From: Pirellulales bacterium
GTDB lineage: Bacteria; Planctomycetota; Planctomycetia; Pirellulales; Thermoguttaceae
Reading direction: 5' to 3'
Length of the DNA stretch: 20,280 nucleotides
NCBI GenBank assembly: GCA_030607895.1
Contig: JAUWJC010000005.1
Coordinates: 1 to 20,280, forward strand
Shown here: positions 8,828 to 15,274 of the stretch, one piece after another
Layout: every line of letters begins with the position of its first letter
How positions within the stretch are numbered: position 1 is the stretch's first letter
Program-made: the position numbers and the translations under genes
The notes under the pieces: generated by a model
What the model was told of the DNA's origin: nothing
What the model saw: the letters and a program-made list of their open reading frames with translations, nothing else
Databases searched by the model: none

Positions 8828-9053
8828 CGGTTCCGTCCGATCCGCCATAGAGATATGCGTCTATGTTTTGGGACCAGTCGGCGGGCCCATCCAAGTCCAG
8901 CGATCGGGCCGTATCGAGAAAAGAAACACCATCGTCCTTCTGATCCGCAATACCTTCCACGGTGATGCGGACACGCGTGTTAGGTTCGAGTTCTAGCGGC
9001 TCATCGGGACGCAAAACCGCACCGTCGAAAACGGCTTCAATTGTTTTGACCAT
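8820..9053 (-). CDS. DUF104 (AF2212-like) antitoxin of the PIN toxin
   Basis: 77-aa antitoxin-family protein. The N-terminus MVKTIEAVFDGAVLRPDEPL followed by LEPNTRVRITVEG is the DUF104 signature, a short beta-barrel that binds DNA and a PIN toxin. The C-terminal half (SFLDTARSLDLDGPADWSQNIDAYLYG) contains the W-x-x-N-x-D-x-Y-L-Y-G tail typical of the toxin-binding end. I start at ATG 9053 because the family begins exactly there; the 29 residues available upstream do not look coding. The gene overlaps the toxin by 8 bases, so the pair is a complete operon and probably self-repressed. Confidence 0.87.
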   Translation of the reverse strand: MVKTIEAVFDGAVLRPDEPLELEPNTRVRITVEGIADQKDDGVSFLDTARSLDLDGPADWSQNIDAYLYGGSDGTDA

Positions 9054-9140
9054 GTCTGGGCCCCCAATTGCGGTTTCGTAAGCGGCACGTCCATTATACC
9101 ATCCGCGAGCCTCGGGTGAAATGCCCATGCTGCTAATCAC

Positions 9141-9224
9141 GGCCTGAAAAAGGGACCGGGTTTAATTTGCCCCAACGGCCCGAAGGGTGCTTCGCACAAA
9201 TTAAACCTGGTCCCTTTTTCGGCC
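9141..9224. repeat. Long inverted repeat (palindrome) with nested hairpin
   Basis: Arms 9146-9169 and 9197-9220 are 24 bases each and complementary at 23 of 24 positions; the exception is a G/T pair. Outer GGCC blocks (9141-9144, 9221-9224) extend the stem past a 2-base bulge. The 27-base loop holds a second hairpin CGAAG/CTTCG (9181-9194). It lies between the PilZ-like gene and the toxin-antitoxin pair, both on the minus strand. The arms run A5/T5 at their ends, so the transcript could fold as a terminator in either direction. The compact palindromic form also fits a REP/MITE-type dispersed repeat. Confidence 0.8.
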
Positions 9225-9249
9225 CCAGCAGCGCGGCCCAAGATTAGAC

Positions 9250-9696
9250 TCACTCGTTCGAGTCGACCGGCGAGAGGACCGACTGGAGGAATCGGCCGCC
9301 GCTCTCGTACCAGCCTTGCTTGGTAAAGCGGCACCAATTCAGGTCGATCAGGAACCCCAACCACGCGCCCGAGCCCGTCTGAAGCGAGACGATCATCCGG
9401 CGGTGCGGCAGCGGTTGTGGATGATAGACCCCCAACCCGCGCTCCGAGAGGTGCTTGCCACCCACCACCCCGGTTTCGCCTTCGGGCGAGATTCCGTCGT
9501 CGCCAACGGGCGTGAGATGAACCAGGTAAGGGAATGGGTACCGCTGTTCACGGCGTCGTTCCACTAGATCCCCTCGCGGAAAGAGCGTGGTTACCAGGCT
9601 CCAAACCTGGCTCCGAACGTCATTTTCCGGCTCAGCGGCTTGTTCCGCGGCGCACCCCGCCGGCGGCTCGTGGATCGGCGAATTCGTCGGGTTCAT
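9250..9696 (-). CDS. PilZ-like protein (planctomycete family)
   Basis: 148-aa cytoplasmic protein, no signal or membrane segment. A disordered first 45 residues is followed by a compact domain opening RRREQRYPFPYLVHL and continuing GKHLSERGLGVYHPQPLPHRRM, then LGFLIDLNWCRFTKQGWYESGGRF. The first two blocks line up with the c-di-GMP-binding pattern of PilZ (RxxxR, then [D/N]xSxxG), except that His replaces Asp/Asn in the second motif, so nucleotide binding is uncertain. I recall close relatives as hypothetical proteins in many planctomycetes. ATG 9696 is chosen because GGAGGAGAGG lies 5 bases upstream; the ORF extends 25 codons further without support. It is flanked on both sides by repeats and has no operon partner. 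Confidence 0.75.
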   Translation of the reverse strand: MNPTNSPIHEPPAGCAAEQAAEPENDVRSQVWSLVTTLFPRGDLVERRREQRYPFPYLVHLTPVGDDGISPEGETGVVGGKHLSERGLGVYHPQPLPHRRMIVSLQTGSGAWLGFLIDLNWCRFTKQGWYESGGRFLQSVLSPVDSNE

Positions 9697-9945
9697 CGGC
9701 ACCTCTCCTCCATACCGTCCGTTGCTCGTTTGCAATGGTCGCCGGTGGATTCCGCGCGCAAACTCACACACTTAGGGAGAGTCGATTTTTTGGGATTGCA
9801 CCCGAGCGGGAATATCAACTGCTTGTGCTACGCGTCGTCGGCGATGCGAACCGCCGGGAAAAGCTGAGAAGTCCACCCCCTAAATCGGCCGGCGAAAATA
9901 CCGTCCAAAACAAGCATAGGACAAGAAAGGCCGTCTGTCAAACGT

Positions 9946-10001
9946 TAGTGGCCAGTAGTCAGTGGTCTGTGATCAGTGGTCAGTGGCTAGTGGTCAGTGG
10001 T
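9946..10001. repeat. Degenerate heptad tandem array, left (consensus CAGTGGT)
   Basis: Eight consecutive 7-base units in perfect register: TAGTGGC, CAGTAGT, CAGTGGT, CTGTGAT, CAGTGGT, CAGTGGC, TAGTGGT, CAGTGGT. The inverse-orientation array at 10175-10216 mirrors it around a central palindrome. Confidence 0.85.
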
Positions 10002-10071
10002 CGGTTTTTGTTCACCATGATTTGCGGAAATGCCATGAGGTACTATACTCGGCACGGTCACGAAATGCGTA

Positions 10072-10146
10072 TTGTAGGAGGTGACTCCTATCGCCGATTG
10101 AGGCCTCGTTTCCCGGCAAATCGGCGACGGGAGTCGCCTCCTGCAA
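10072..10146. repeat. Inverted repeat centred between the heptad arrays
   Basis: Arms 10072-10099 and 10119-10146 (28 bases each) are complementary at 24 of 28 positions, with a 19-base loop. The core AGGAGGYGACTCC..TCGCCGATT is of a type I associate with intergenic palindromes of planctomycete genomes. Three mismatches are transitions in one arm, consistent with an old copy whose pairing is partly kept. Confidence 0.8.
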
Positions 10147-10174
10147 AACCTCAACTTCTAACCGCGGTGAGTAT

Positions 10175-10216
10175 CGCCACTGACCACTGACCACCGATCA
10201 CTGACTACTGACTACT
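10175..10216. repeat. Degenerate heptad tandem array, right (consensus GACCACT)
   Basis: Six consecutive 7-base units: CGCCACT, GACCACT, GACCACC, GATCACT, GACTACT, GACTACT. They are the reverse complement of the left array's consensus. The last unit contains the TAG stop codon of the TPR gene (10212-10214, minus strand). Confidence 0.85.
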
Positions 10217-11786
10217 GGCACAGGAAGGGGTCGCTCTTGGCTCGTCGAGAAATCCGATCCGCTTCGTTGTCCCGCCCGACGGCTCGCAGTGTGGAAACCC
10301 ATCGAAAATAGCCGTATCGGACGTTTCCGATCAGCGTCGCGTGCAACCGGCCCGGCTTGGCCCCGTGGGTTGTCCGGCGGATGGCCTCGGCGTAGTCGCC
10401 GCGCTGGAAGGCAGGCTGGGCCCAGCGCATCACGGCCGCCCGGCGATTGTCGGCCAGGAGTTTTGCGTCGGGTTCCCTGGCAAGCGCGCGATCCAACAGT
10501 TCCATGGCCTCCTCGAACTGCCGCCGACCAAGCAAAACCAATGCGCGGTTGTTCACCTCGATCACTTCCACCCGACGCGCCTGGCGACTATCGACCGCCA
10601 GCCGCCGCGCTTCGTCTAAGATGGTAAACGCCTCGTCCATTTGGCCGGCTTCCAGCCGCGCTCGGGCCCAACGCCGGTAGATGTCGAGCCGGGCCCGGTG
10701 GAAATACGGTTCACCGGACCGCTCTTGCAGCGCATCGGCCAATATGTCGCGGGCCTCCTCGAATTGCCCGGCCTCCGAGAGCTGCTCGATCCTTTGATGG
10801 TGGACATGCACGTAGTTGACGGCGAACGTCTGGTAATCCGGCTGTAGAGATAGTCCCTGCCGCAAGCGCTGTACGGCCTCGGCGTAGCGCCCAGCGCTAC
10901 TCAGGCTGATTGCCCAGTTGTTCAGAGTGGCCATCAGATTGCCCTGGGCAATTTCGTTGGCCGGATCGAGCCGTAGCGCCTTGGCGTTGGCGGCCGCGGC
11001 TTCCGCAAAACGCACCTCGGCCAGCAGGTCGACGCCCCGGTTGTAGTAGATCGTGGCCACCAACTCCACGCCCGATACTTCCCGACGCTCCGCGGGCGTG
11101 TTGCCCGACGGGTGACGAAATCCGGTCGTCTTCTCGACCAACTCGGCCAGTTTGTTCGGATCGTTGCCGAGCCGGAACCAGCGGGGGCAAGTGGTTTCAA
11201 CATCAAGCGTGCCGTCGGGCAGCACGAGCCGGGCCATGGCGTGGCCCGGAACCTCCAGCCCGCGAGCCGTCACTCCGAATCGGCTCGTCAGGCAGATGTA
11301 TAGCACCGACGCGCTGACGCAATTGAATCGGCCCTGGTCCAGAGCCACGGTCAGGTCGGTCGAGTTGAGCCGGTACCCGCCACGCAGCACCCGCCCGTGC
11401 ATGAACTCGAAGACGGCCCGCGCCTTTTGGCGTGGTGGACCGGTCACTTTTCCCAAGCGCCGCAACTGATCGGTCAATTCGGCCAGGCGCTCTTCGTAGC
11501 GCCGAAGCAGGCCGTCATCAGCCACGCCGCTGGCTACCAGCGCGGCCGCCAGCAGCGAGTGCTCGTCCAACCGCCCGTCGGCCGCATCGGCAAACAGGCG
11601 CTCTTCCAGTCGGCACGGTTCACCTTCCAGGAACCGGTAAGGCGATGGGTCCTCGGGCCGAGTGTTCCGCAGCGCCTTGGAAGGCGGCAGTTCAACCCGG
11701 CCGTGGGCAACCGCAATACTGCTAGAAAGCCATAACGCCAGCGCCAGGTAAATGCTCGGCCGGATCGTCGCTCGGAAGTCTTGCAT
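10212..11786 (-). CDS. Exported transglutaminase-like / TPR protein
   Basis: 524-aa protein. A signal or anchor segment occupies residues about 11-27 (SIYLALALWLSSSIAVAHG). Residues about 100-200 form a transglutaminase-like cysteine-protease fold related to SirB1/TPR proteins, with a plausible triad Cys156 (RFNCVSAS), His182 (VPGHAMARL) and Asp195 (GTLDVETT). Residues about 240-515 are tetratricopeptide repeats (e.g. YYNRGVDLLAEVRFAEAAAANAKAL, then AGRYAEAVQRLRQGLSLQP and RRQFEEAMELLDRALAREP). The family suggests a protein-processing or scaffold role at the cell envelope; the substrate is unknown. ATG 11786 is chosen because the hydrophobic segment follows directly; the frame is open 124 codons upstream, but that part overlaps the divergent GH78 gene and is not protein-like. 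The stop codon lies inside a heptad repeat, so the last residues may have been altered by repeat insertion. Confidence 0.82.
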   Translation of the reverse strand: MQDFRATIRPSIYLALALWLSSSIAVAHGRVELPPSKALRNTRPEDPSPYRFLEGEPCRLEERLFADAADGRLDEHSLLAAALVASGVADDGLLRRYEERLAELTDQLRRLGKVTGPPRQKARAVFEFMHGRVLRGGYRLNSTDLTVALDQGRFNCVSASVLYICLTSRFGVTARGLEVPGHAMARLVLPDGTLDVETTCPRWFRLGNDPNKLAELVEKTTGFRHPSGNTPAERREVSGVELVATIYYNRGVDLLAEVRFAEAAAANAKALRLDPANEIAQGNLMATLNNWAISLSSAGRYAEAVQRLRQGLSLQPDYQTFAVNYVHVHHQRIEQLSEAGQFEEARDILADALQERSGEPYFHRARLDIYRRWARARLEAGQMDEAFTILDEARRLAVDSRQARRVEVIEVNNRALVLLGRRQFEEAMELLDRALAREPDAKLLADNRRAAVMRWAQPAFQRGDYAEAIRRTTHGAKPGRLHATLIGNVRYGYFRWVSTLRAVGRDNEADRISRRAKSDPFLCQ

Positions 11787-11821
11787 CGGCGTCGGTCTGT
11801 TGCGATGATGTCGATTGTAAC

Positions 11822-11843
11822 GGCCGCGGCCCCCTTGGCGGCC
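11822..11843. other. GC-rich hairpin in the divergent promoter region
   Basis: GGCCGC (11822-11827) pairs with GCGGCC (11838-11843) across a 10-base loop, in the 124-base gap between the divergent TPR and GH78 genes. It may be an operator or chance in GC-rich DNA. No clear -35/-10 pair is visible for either gene. Confidence 0.25.
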
Positions 11844-11910
11844 ACGCGGCGGTGAACGATCACAACAATCATACGTTGAAAAAAGGCAACATGCCGGAGG
11901 AATGCAAGTC

Positions 11911-14589
11911 ATGCAAAGGTTCTTGTTCTGCGTGTTAAGCCTGCTATTGACCGGCGGGGCACGCGCCGACGCGGTTGCAACCGGACTGAAGTGCGAATAC
12001 CTGGTCGATCCGCGAGGCATCGACACAATCAAACCGCGGCTGAGTTGGATCGTGCCGTGCGACCGGCGGGGCCAGCGGCAGACGGCGTACCACATTCTTG
12101 TTGCCGACAGTCCGGAAGCACTGACACAAGACGTGGGCAGCCTGTGGGATACGGGCAAAGTCGAATCGGACCGATCGACGCTGATCGAGTATGCCGGCCG
12201 GCCGCTGGGGTCGCGGATGCGATGCTACTGGAAAGTGAAAGTATGGGATAAGCAGGGACGAGCAACCATCTGGAGCAAACCGGCCAACTGGTCGATGAGC
12301 CTGCTCGGACCGGACGACTGGCACGCCCAGTGGATTGCCGGCGCCAAGGCACCCGGCAAAGGTACGGTGCCCTCCTCGCTTTGGCTCCGCAAGACGTTCG
12401 CCCTCGAAGGCAAGCCGGCTCGCTCGCAGGTCTACGTCGCCACGTTGGGATACCACGAACTCTACATCAACGGTCGAAAGGTGGGTAACCAAGTCCTCGG
12501 CCCGGCAGTGTGCGATTACCGCCATCGGGCACTTTACCTGACCCACGACGTTGCCGAGTATCTTACCGAAGGCAAGAACTGCATCGCCCTGTGGCTGGGG
12601 CGTGGTTGGGCCGCACACAAGCCTTACCGGCTGCCCCGCGGCGCAATGGCCAAGGCGCAACTCGAAGTGACCTTGGCCGCCGGGAAAACCGTGCGCGTGG
12701 CGACCGACGCGACTTGGAAGTGGCACTCCACCCCGATAACGTATTTGGGTAACTGGCGCTGGGGGGATTGCGGCGGCGAACGCTATGATGCCACCCAAGA
12801 ATTGCCCGGCTGGAACGCACCCGATCTGGACGATTCCGCCTGGGCGCCGGCCGGAGTGTTCGATCCGCCGGTGCGGGTGCTCTCGGCCCAGATGGTCGAA
12901 CCGGACCGGATTATCGAGACGCTCCGGCCCGTTGGCAGCCGCGAGCTTGCGCCGGGCGTGTACGTGATCGACATGGGCCGCAACTACACCGGCTGGCTGG
13001 AAATCCCACTCGGCGGATCGCGCGGCCAAACCATACAACTCGACTACAGCGAGCGCCCGGTCGAAAAGCCAGGCACCCAAACGTTCCGACAGTACGACCA
13101 GTACGTGCCGCGCGGCCAGGGCAAGGAGGTCTTCCGCAACCGGTTCAACTACCACGCCTTTCGCTGGGTGACGGTGAGCGGACTGAAGCAGCCACCCGAC
13201 CTGAGCGGTGTCAAAGGATATGCGATTCACAGCGACTACAAGCGGGTCGGCCGGTTCGAATGCTCCGAAAAATTGTTCAATCGTATCTACGAGACGGTGC
13301 TCTGGACGTACCGCTGTCTGAGCCTTGGCGGCTACGTGGTCGATTGCCCGCACCGCGAGCGACTGGGCTACGGGGCCGAGGGTCAGGTGGCAATCGACAC
13401 GGCCTTGTACGGTTTCGACCATGGTGCGCTGTTCACGAAATGGATGGCCGACTGGCGCGACGTGCAGGATCCCAAGACGGGGCAAGTGCCTCACACCGCG
13501 CCCACGTACATCGGCGGCGGCGGGCCAGCCTGGGGCGGAATCGTCGTAACGCTGCCCTGGCAATGCTACCTCCAGTACGGCGACAAACGAATCCTCGAAA
13601 CCAACTACCCAATGATGCAAGCCTATCTGCGGTGGCTCCAGAGCAAGAGCGAGAAGCACATCCTTCGGCCGTTCGGCGGCAAGTGGGATTTCCTGGCCGA
13701 TTGGGTCGCACCCGGCCGGAACGTGGCGCCCGATTGGACATGGACTCCCGAGCCGCTACGGATCTTCTTTAATAGCTGCTACATGGCGTACGTTACCCGG
13801 TTGACGGCCAACATCGCGGCCGTGTTGGGCAAAGACGACGATGCGGCCGCCTACCGGCAGCAGGCCGACGCAATCAATCGGGCGGTCCACGGGGCCTACT
13901 TCGATGCGAGCAAGGCCGGCTACGTCAACGGCGAACAACCGTACCTGGCCTTCGCCCTGCTTACGAATACGGTGCCGCCGGCATCGCGAGAGAAGGTTAT
14001 TGACAACCTTCAACACGCCATCCTTGTGACCCGCAAGGGCCATGTGAACGCGGGCGTGCTCGGCACGTATTTCCTGCTGAAGTGTCTCACCCAGGCCAAC
14101 CGTAGCGACCTGATCTACCCAATGGTCGGCCAAACGACCTATCCCAGTTGGGGCCACATGCTCGACAAGGGTGCCACCACAATCTGGGAACGGTGGAACG
14201 GCGATGCCTCGCGAAACCACACCTCGTTCCTCTCGGTCGGGGCCTGGTTCATCGAGGGGTTGGCCGGAATCCGCACCGATCCGGCGGCACCCGGCTTCAA
14301 ACACTTCTTCGTCCGCCCGGCCGTGCTCGGCAATCTGAAATTCGCCCGGGCGGAATATCAATCAATTCGCGGCCTAATCGCAAGCCGATGGCAAATCGAC
14401 GGCGGACATTTCTCTTTGACCGTGGACGTGCCGACAAAAGATCGTGCGGCAGTCCGCGAAAGCGACAAGCCGGCCGAACGCTCCCAAGGCGTGCGATTCC
14501 TGCGCATGGACGGCCGGGCGGCCGTGTATCGGATCGAGTCGGGACACTACGAGTTCCGGTCACCTTGCCCGACAGACATCGGGAATTGA
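11911..14589 (+). CDS. Secreted alpha-L-rhamnosidase, GH78
   Basis: 892-aa exported glycoside hydrolase that should release terminal alpha-L-rhamnose from glycans or glycosides. Signal peptide residues 1-20 (QRFLFCVLSLLLTGGARA). Domain order: N-terminal Ig-like domain (about 25-130, ending YWKVKVWDKQGRATIWS), lectin-like rhamnosidase N domain (about 140-270), concanavalin-like domain (about 300-440), (alpha/alpha)6 catalytic barrel (about 448-790) and C-terminal beta domain. The acidic active-site motif is DCPHRERLGYGAE: Asp478 and Glu483 have the same spacing as the known GH78 residues, but Glu490 stands where Asp is usual. The second catalytic Glu is Glu760 in GATTIWERWNG. I chose ATG 11911 over 11902 because GGAGG (11896-11900) is 10 bases from it but only 1 from 11902. 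It is transcribed divergently from the TPR gene. Confidence 0.93.
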   Translation: MQRFLFCVLSLLLTGGARADAVATGLKCEYLVDPRGIDTIKPRLSWIVPCDRRGQRQTAYHILVADSPEALTQDVGSLWDTGKVESDRSTLIEYAGRPLGSRMRCYWKVKVWDKQGRATIWSKPANWSMSLLGPDDWHAQWIAGAKAPGKGTVPSSLWLRKTFALEGKPARSQVYVATLGYHELYINGRKVGNQVLGPAVCDYRHRALYLTHDVAEYLTEGKNCIALWLGRGWAAHKPYRLPRGAMAKAQLEVTLAAGKTVRVATDATWKWHSTPITYLGNWRWGDCGGERYDATQELPGWNAPDLDDSAWAPAGVFDPPVRVLSAQMVEPDRIIETLRPVGSRELAPGVYVIDMGRNYTGWLEIPLGGSRGQTIQLDYSERPVEKPGTQTFRQYDQYVPRGQGKEVFRNRFNYHAFRWVTVSGLKQPPDLSGVKGYAIHSDYKRVGRFECSEKLFNRIYETVLWTYRCLSLGGYVVDCPHRERLGYGAEGQVAIDTALYGFDHGALFTKWMADWRDVQDPKTGQVPHTAPTYIGGGGPAWGGIVVTLPWQCYLQYGDKRILETNYPMMQAYLRWLQSKSEKHILRPFGGKWDFLADWVAPGRNVAPDWTWTPEPLRIFFNSCYMAYVTRLTANIAAVLGKDDDAAAYRQQADAINRAVHGAYFDASKAGYVNGEQPYLAFALLTNTVPPASREKVIDNLQHAILVTRKGHVNAGVLGTYFLLKCLTQANRSDLIYPMVGQTTYPSWGHMLDKGATTIWERWNGDASRNHTSFLSVGAWFIEGLAGIRTDPAAPGFKHFFVRPAVLGNLKFARAEYQSIRGLIASRWQIDGGHFSLTVDVPTKDRAAVRESDKPAERSQGVRFLRMDGRAAVYRIESGHYEFRSPCPTDIGN

Positions 14590-14742
14590 CCCGACAGTTC
14601 CAACGAGCCATACCAAATGACTATCCGCGTAACCGTTCACGCCCGGCCACGCTACTCGTAATCCGAGCCGCCCTGTCCTCGGGGCGGGTATCACGTGGGC
14701 ACTTCGCAACCCCGGGCGGCTTTCACTGGCACAATGGAATCG

Positions 14743-14879
14743 GGCCACGGATGAAACACGGATAGAGAAAAGAAGAAGGGTGTTTTGATGCTTCTTGATA
14801 TTGATATCTTGATATCGTGCCGGACGAATGAGGTGTTACTCAAAATCCGGCCCTTTCGATCCGTGTTTCATCCGTGGCC
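14743..14879. repeat. 137-base element with perfect 21-base terminal inverted repeats
   Basis: The arms 14743-14763 and 14859-14879 are perfect reverse complements over 21 bases, beginning GGCCACGGATGAAACACG. The 95-base interior is A+T-rich and contains a short tandem run of TTGATATC units (14801-14808 and 14809-14816, plus a partial TTGATA at 14795-14800). There is no ORF, so it would be non-autonomous (MITE-like) if mobile. Confidence 0.8.
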
Positions 14880-14987
14880 GAGATAATCCCGTGAACAATT
14901 ATATTCACCAAAGGCGGCCAGAAATCGGGAAGTTGTTTCTCCGCCGCCGCTTGCCCAATTGCCCTCCCCAGAATCCGTGACGGTCAG

Positions 14988-15166
14988 AATAATTGGTGTT
15001 GTGTCAACGGAATTCCCGAATTGCTGATAGCTCGCCCGCCCTTTTCCTTACGACTCTCTCATTCGCTACTCCATCCCAGTTTGTCCCGGCGCTTTCTCTG
15101 ACCCCAAAAGTCTCTTCTTGGCAACTCCATCCCAGTTTGTCAATAATTGGTATTTTGTCCCCGGAA
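14988..15166 (+). repeat. Pair of imperfect 25-base direct repeats
   Basis: Copies at 14988-15012 and 15142-15166 both begin AATAATTGGT and end CGGAA, and match at 21 of 25 positions. They bracket the 18-base exact repeats described next. Confidence 0.7.
15068..15141 (+). repeat. Pair of exact 18-base direct repeats
   Basis: ACTCCATCCCAGTTTGTC occurs at 15068-15085 and again at 15124-15141, spaced 56 bases start to start. The second copy abuts the right 25-base repeat, so both types may be parts of one larger unit present in partial copies. Confidence 0.85.
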
Positions 15167-15220
15167 GTTTGTGGGACAGCTTGCGGGAAAAGATCCGGTG
15201 TAGATATCCCCGACCAATCC

Positions 15221-15229
15221 TGGTATACT
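15221..15229 (+). promoter_or_regulatory. Extended -10 promoter for the methyltransferase
   Basis: TGGTATACT is a TGn-extended -10 element (TATACT at 15224-15229), 45 bases before the methyltransferase ATG. No good -35 is visible at 17 bases, which extended -10 promoters tolerate. It would give the methyltransferase its own start of transcription, separate from the convergent operon. Confidence 0.5.
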
Positions 15230-15274
15230 ATATCCTTACTGGAGGCCGTGTTCTTTCCGACCTGAGGGAACGTC

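Larger units (their letters stand above)
9697..10211. other. 515-base intergenic region rich in repeats
   Basis: No convincing gene. The open frame at 9534-10190 (+) runs through the PilZ-like gene in antisense and through the repeats, so it is spurious. The left part (9697-9945) should hold the promoter of the PilZ-like gene, but no clear -35/-10 pair is visible. The right part is three repeat blocks described separately. Confidence 0.7.
14590..15274. other. 685-base non-coding junction packed with repeats
   Basis: No gene supported. After the GH78 stop there is a hairpin CCGCCC/GGGCGG (14668-14673, 14682-14687) without a T run, so a weak candidate terminator at best. GCCGCCC (14667-14673) can alternatively pair with GGGCGGC (14714-14720). 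From about 14743 the base composition becomes A+T-richer, and repeats (separate entries) fill most of the rest up to the methyltransferase promoter. It looks like the left boundary of an acquired island. Confidence 0.65.

Noticed and set aside
9534..10190. 218-aa open frame on the plus strand
   Set aside because: It runs antisense through the PilZ-like gene and then through heptad repeats and a palindrome; the translation of the repeats (SSQWSVISGQWLVVSG) is an artefact.
9946..10216. Repeat arrays as a possible CRISPR
   Set aside because: The units are 7 bases, contiguous and degenerate, with no spacers and no cas genes nearby.
11787..12158. N-terminal extension of the TPR protein by 124 residues
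   Set aside because: It overlaps the divergent GH78 start, looks unlike protein, and would bury the signal segment that begins at ATG 11786.
11944..13659. 571-aa open frame on the minus strand
   Set aside because: Antisense to the GH78 rhamnosidase, with no recognisable domain and shadow-like composition.
14668..14687. Hairpin after the GH78 gene as a rho-independent terminator
   Set aside because: The stem is only 6 bp and no T run follows, so it does not meet the usual form.
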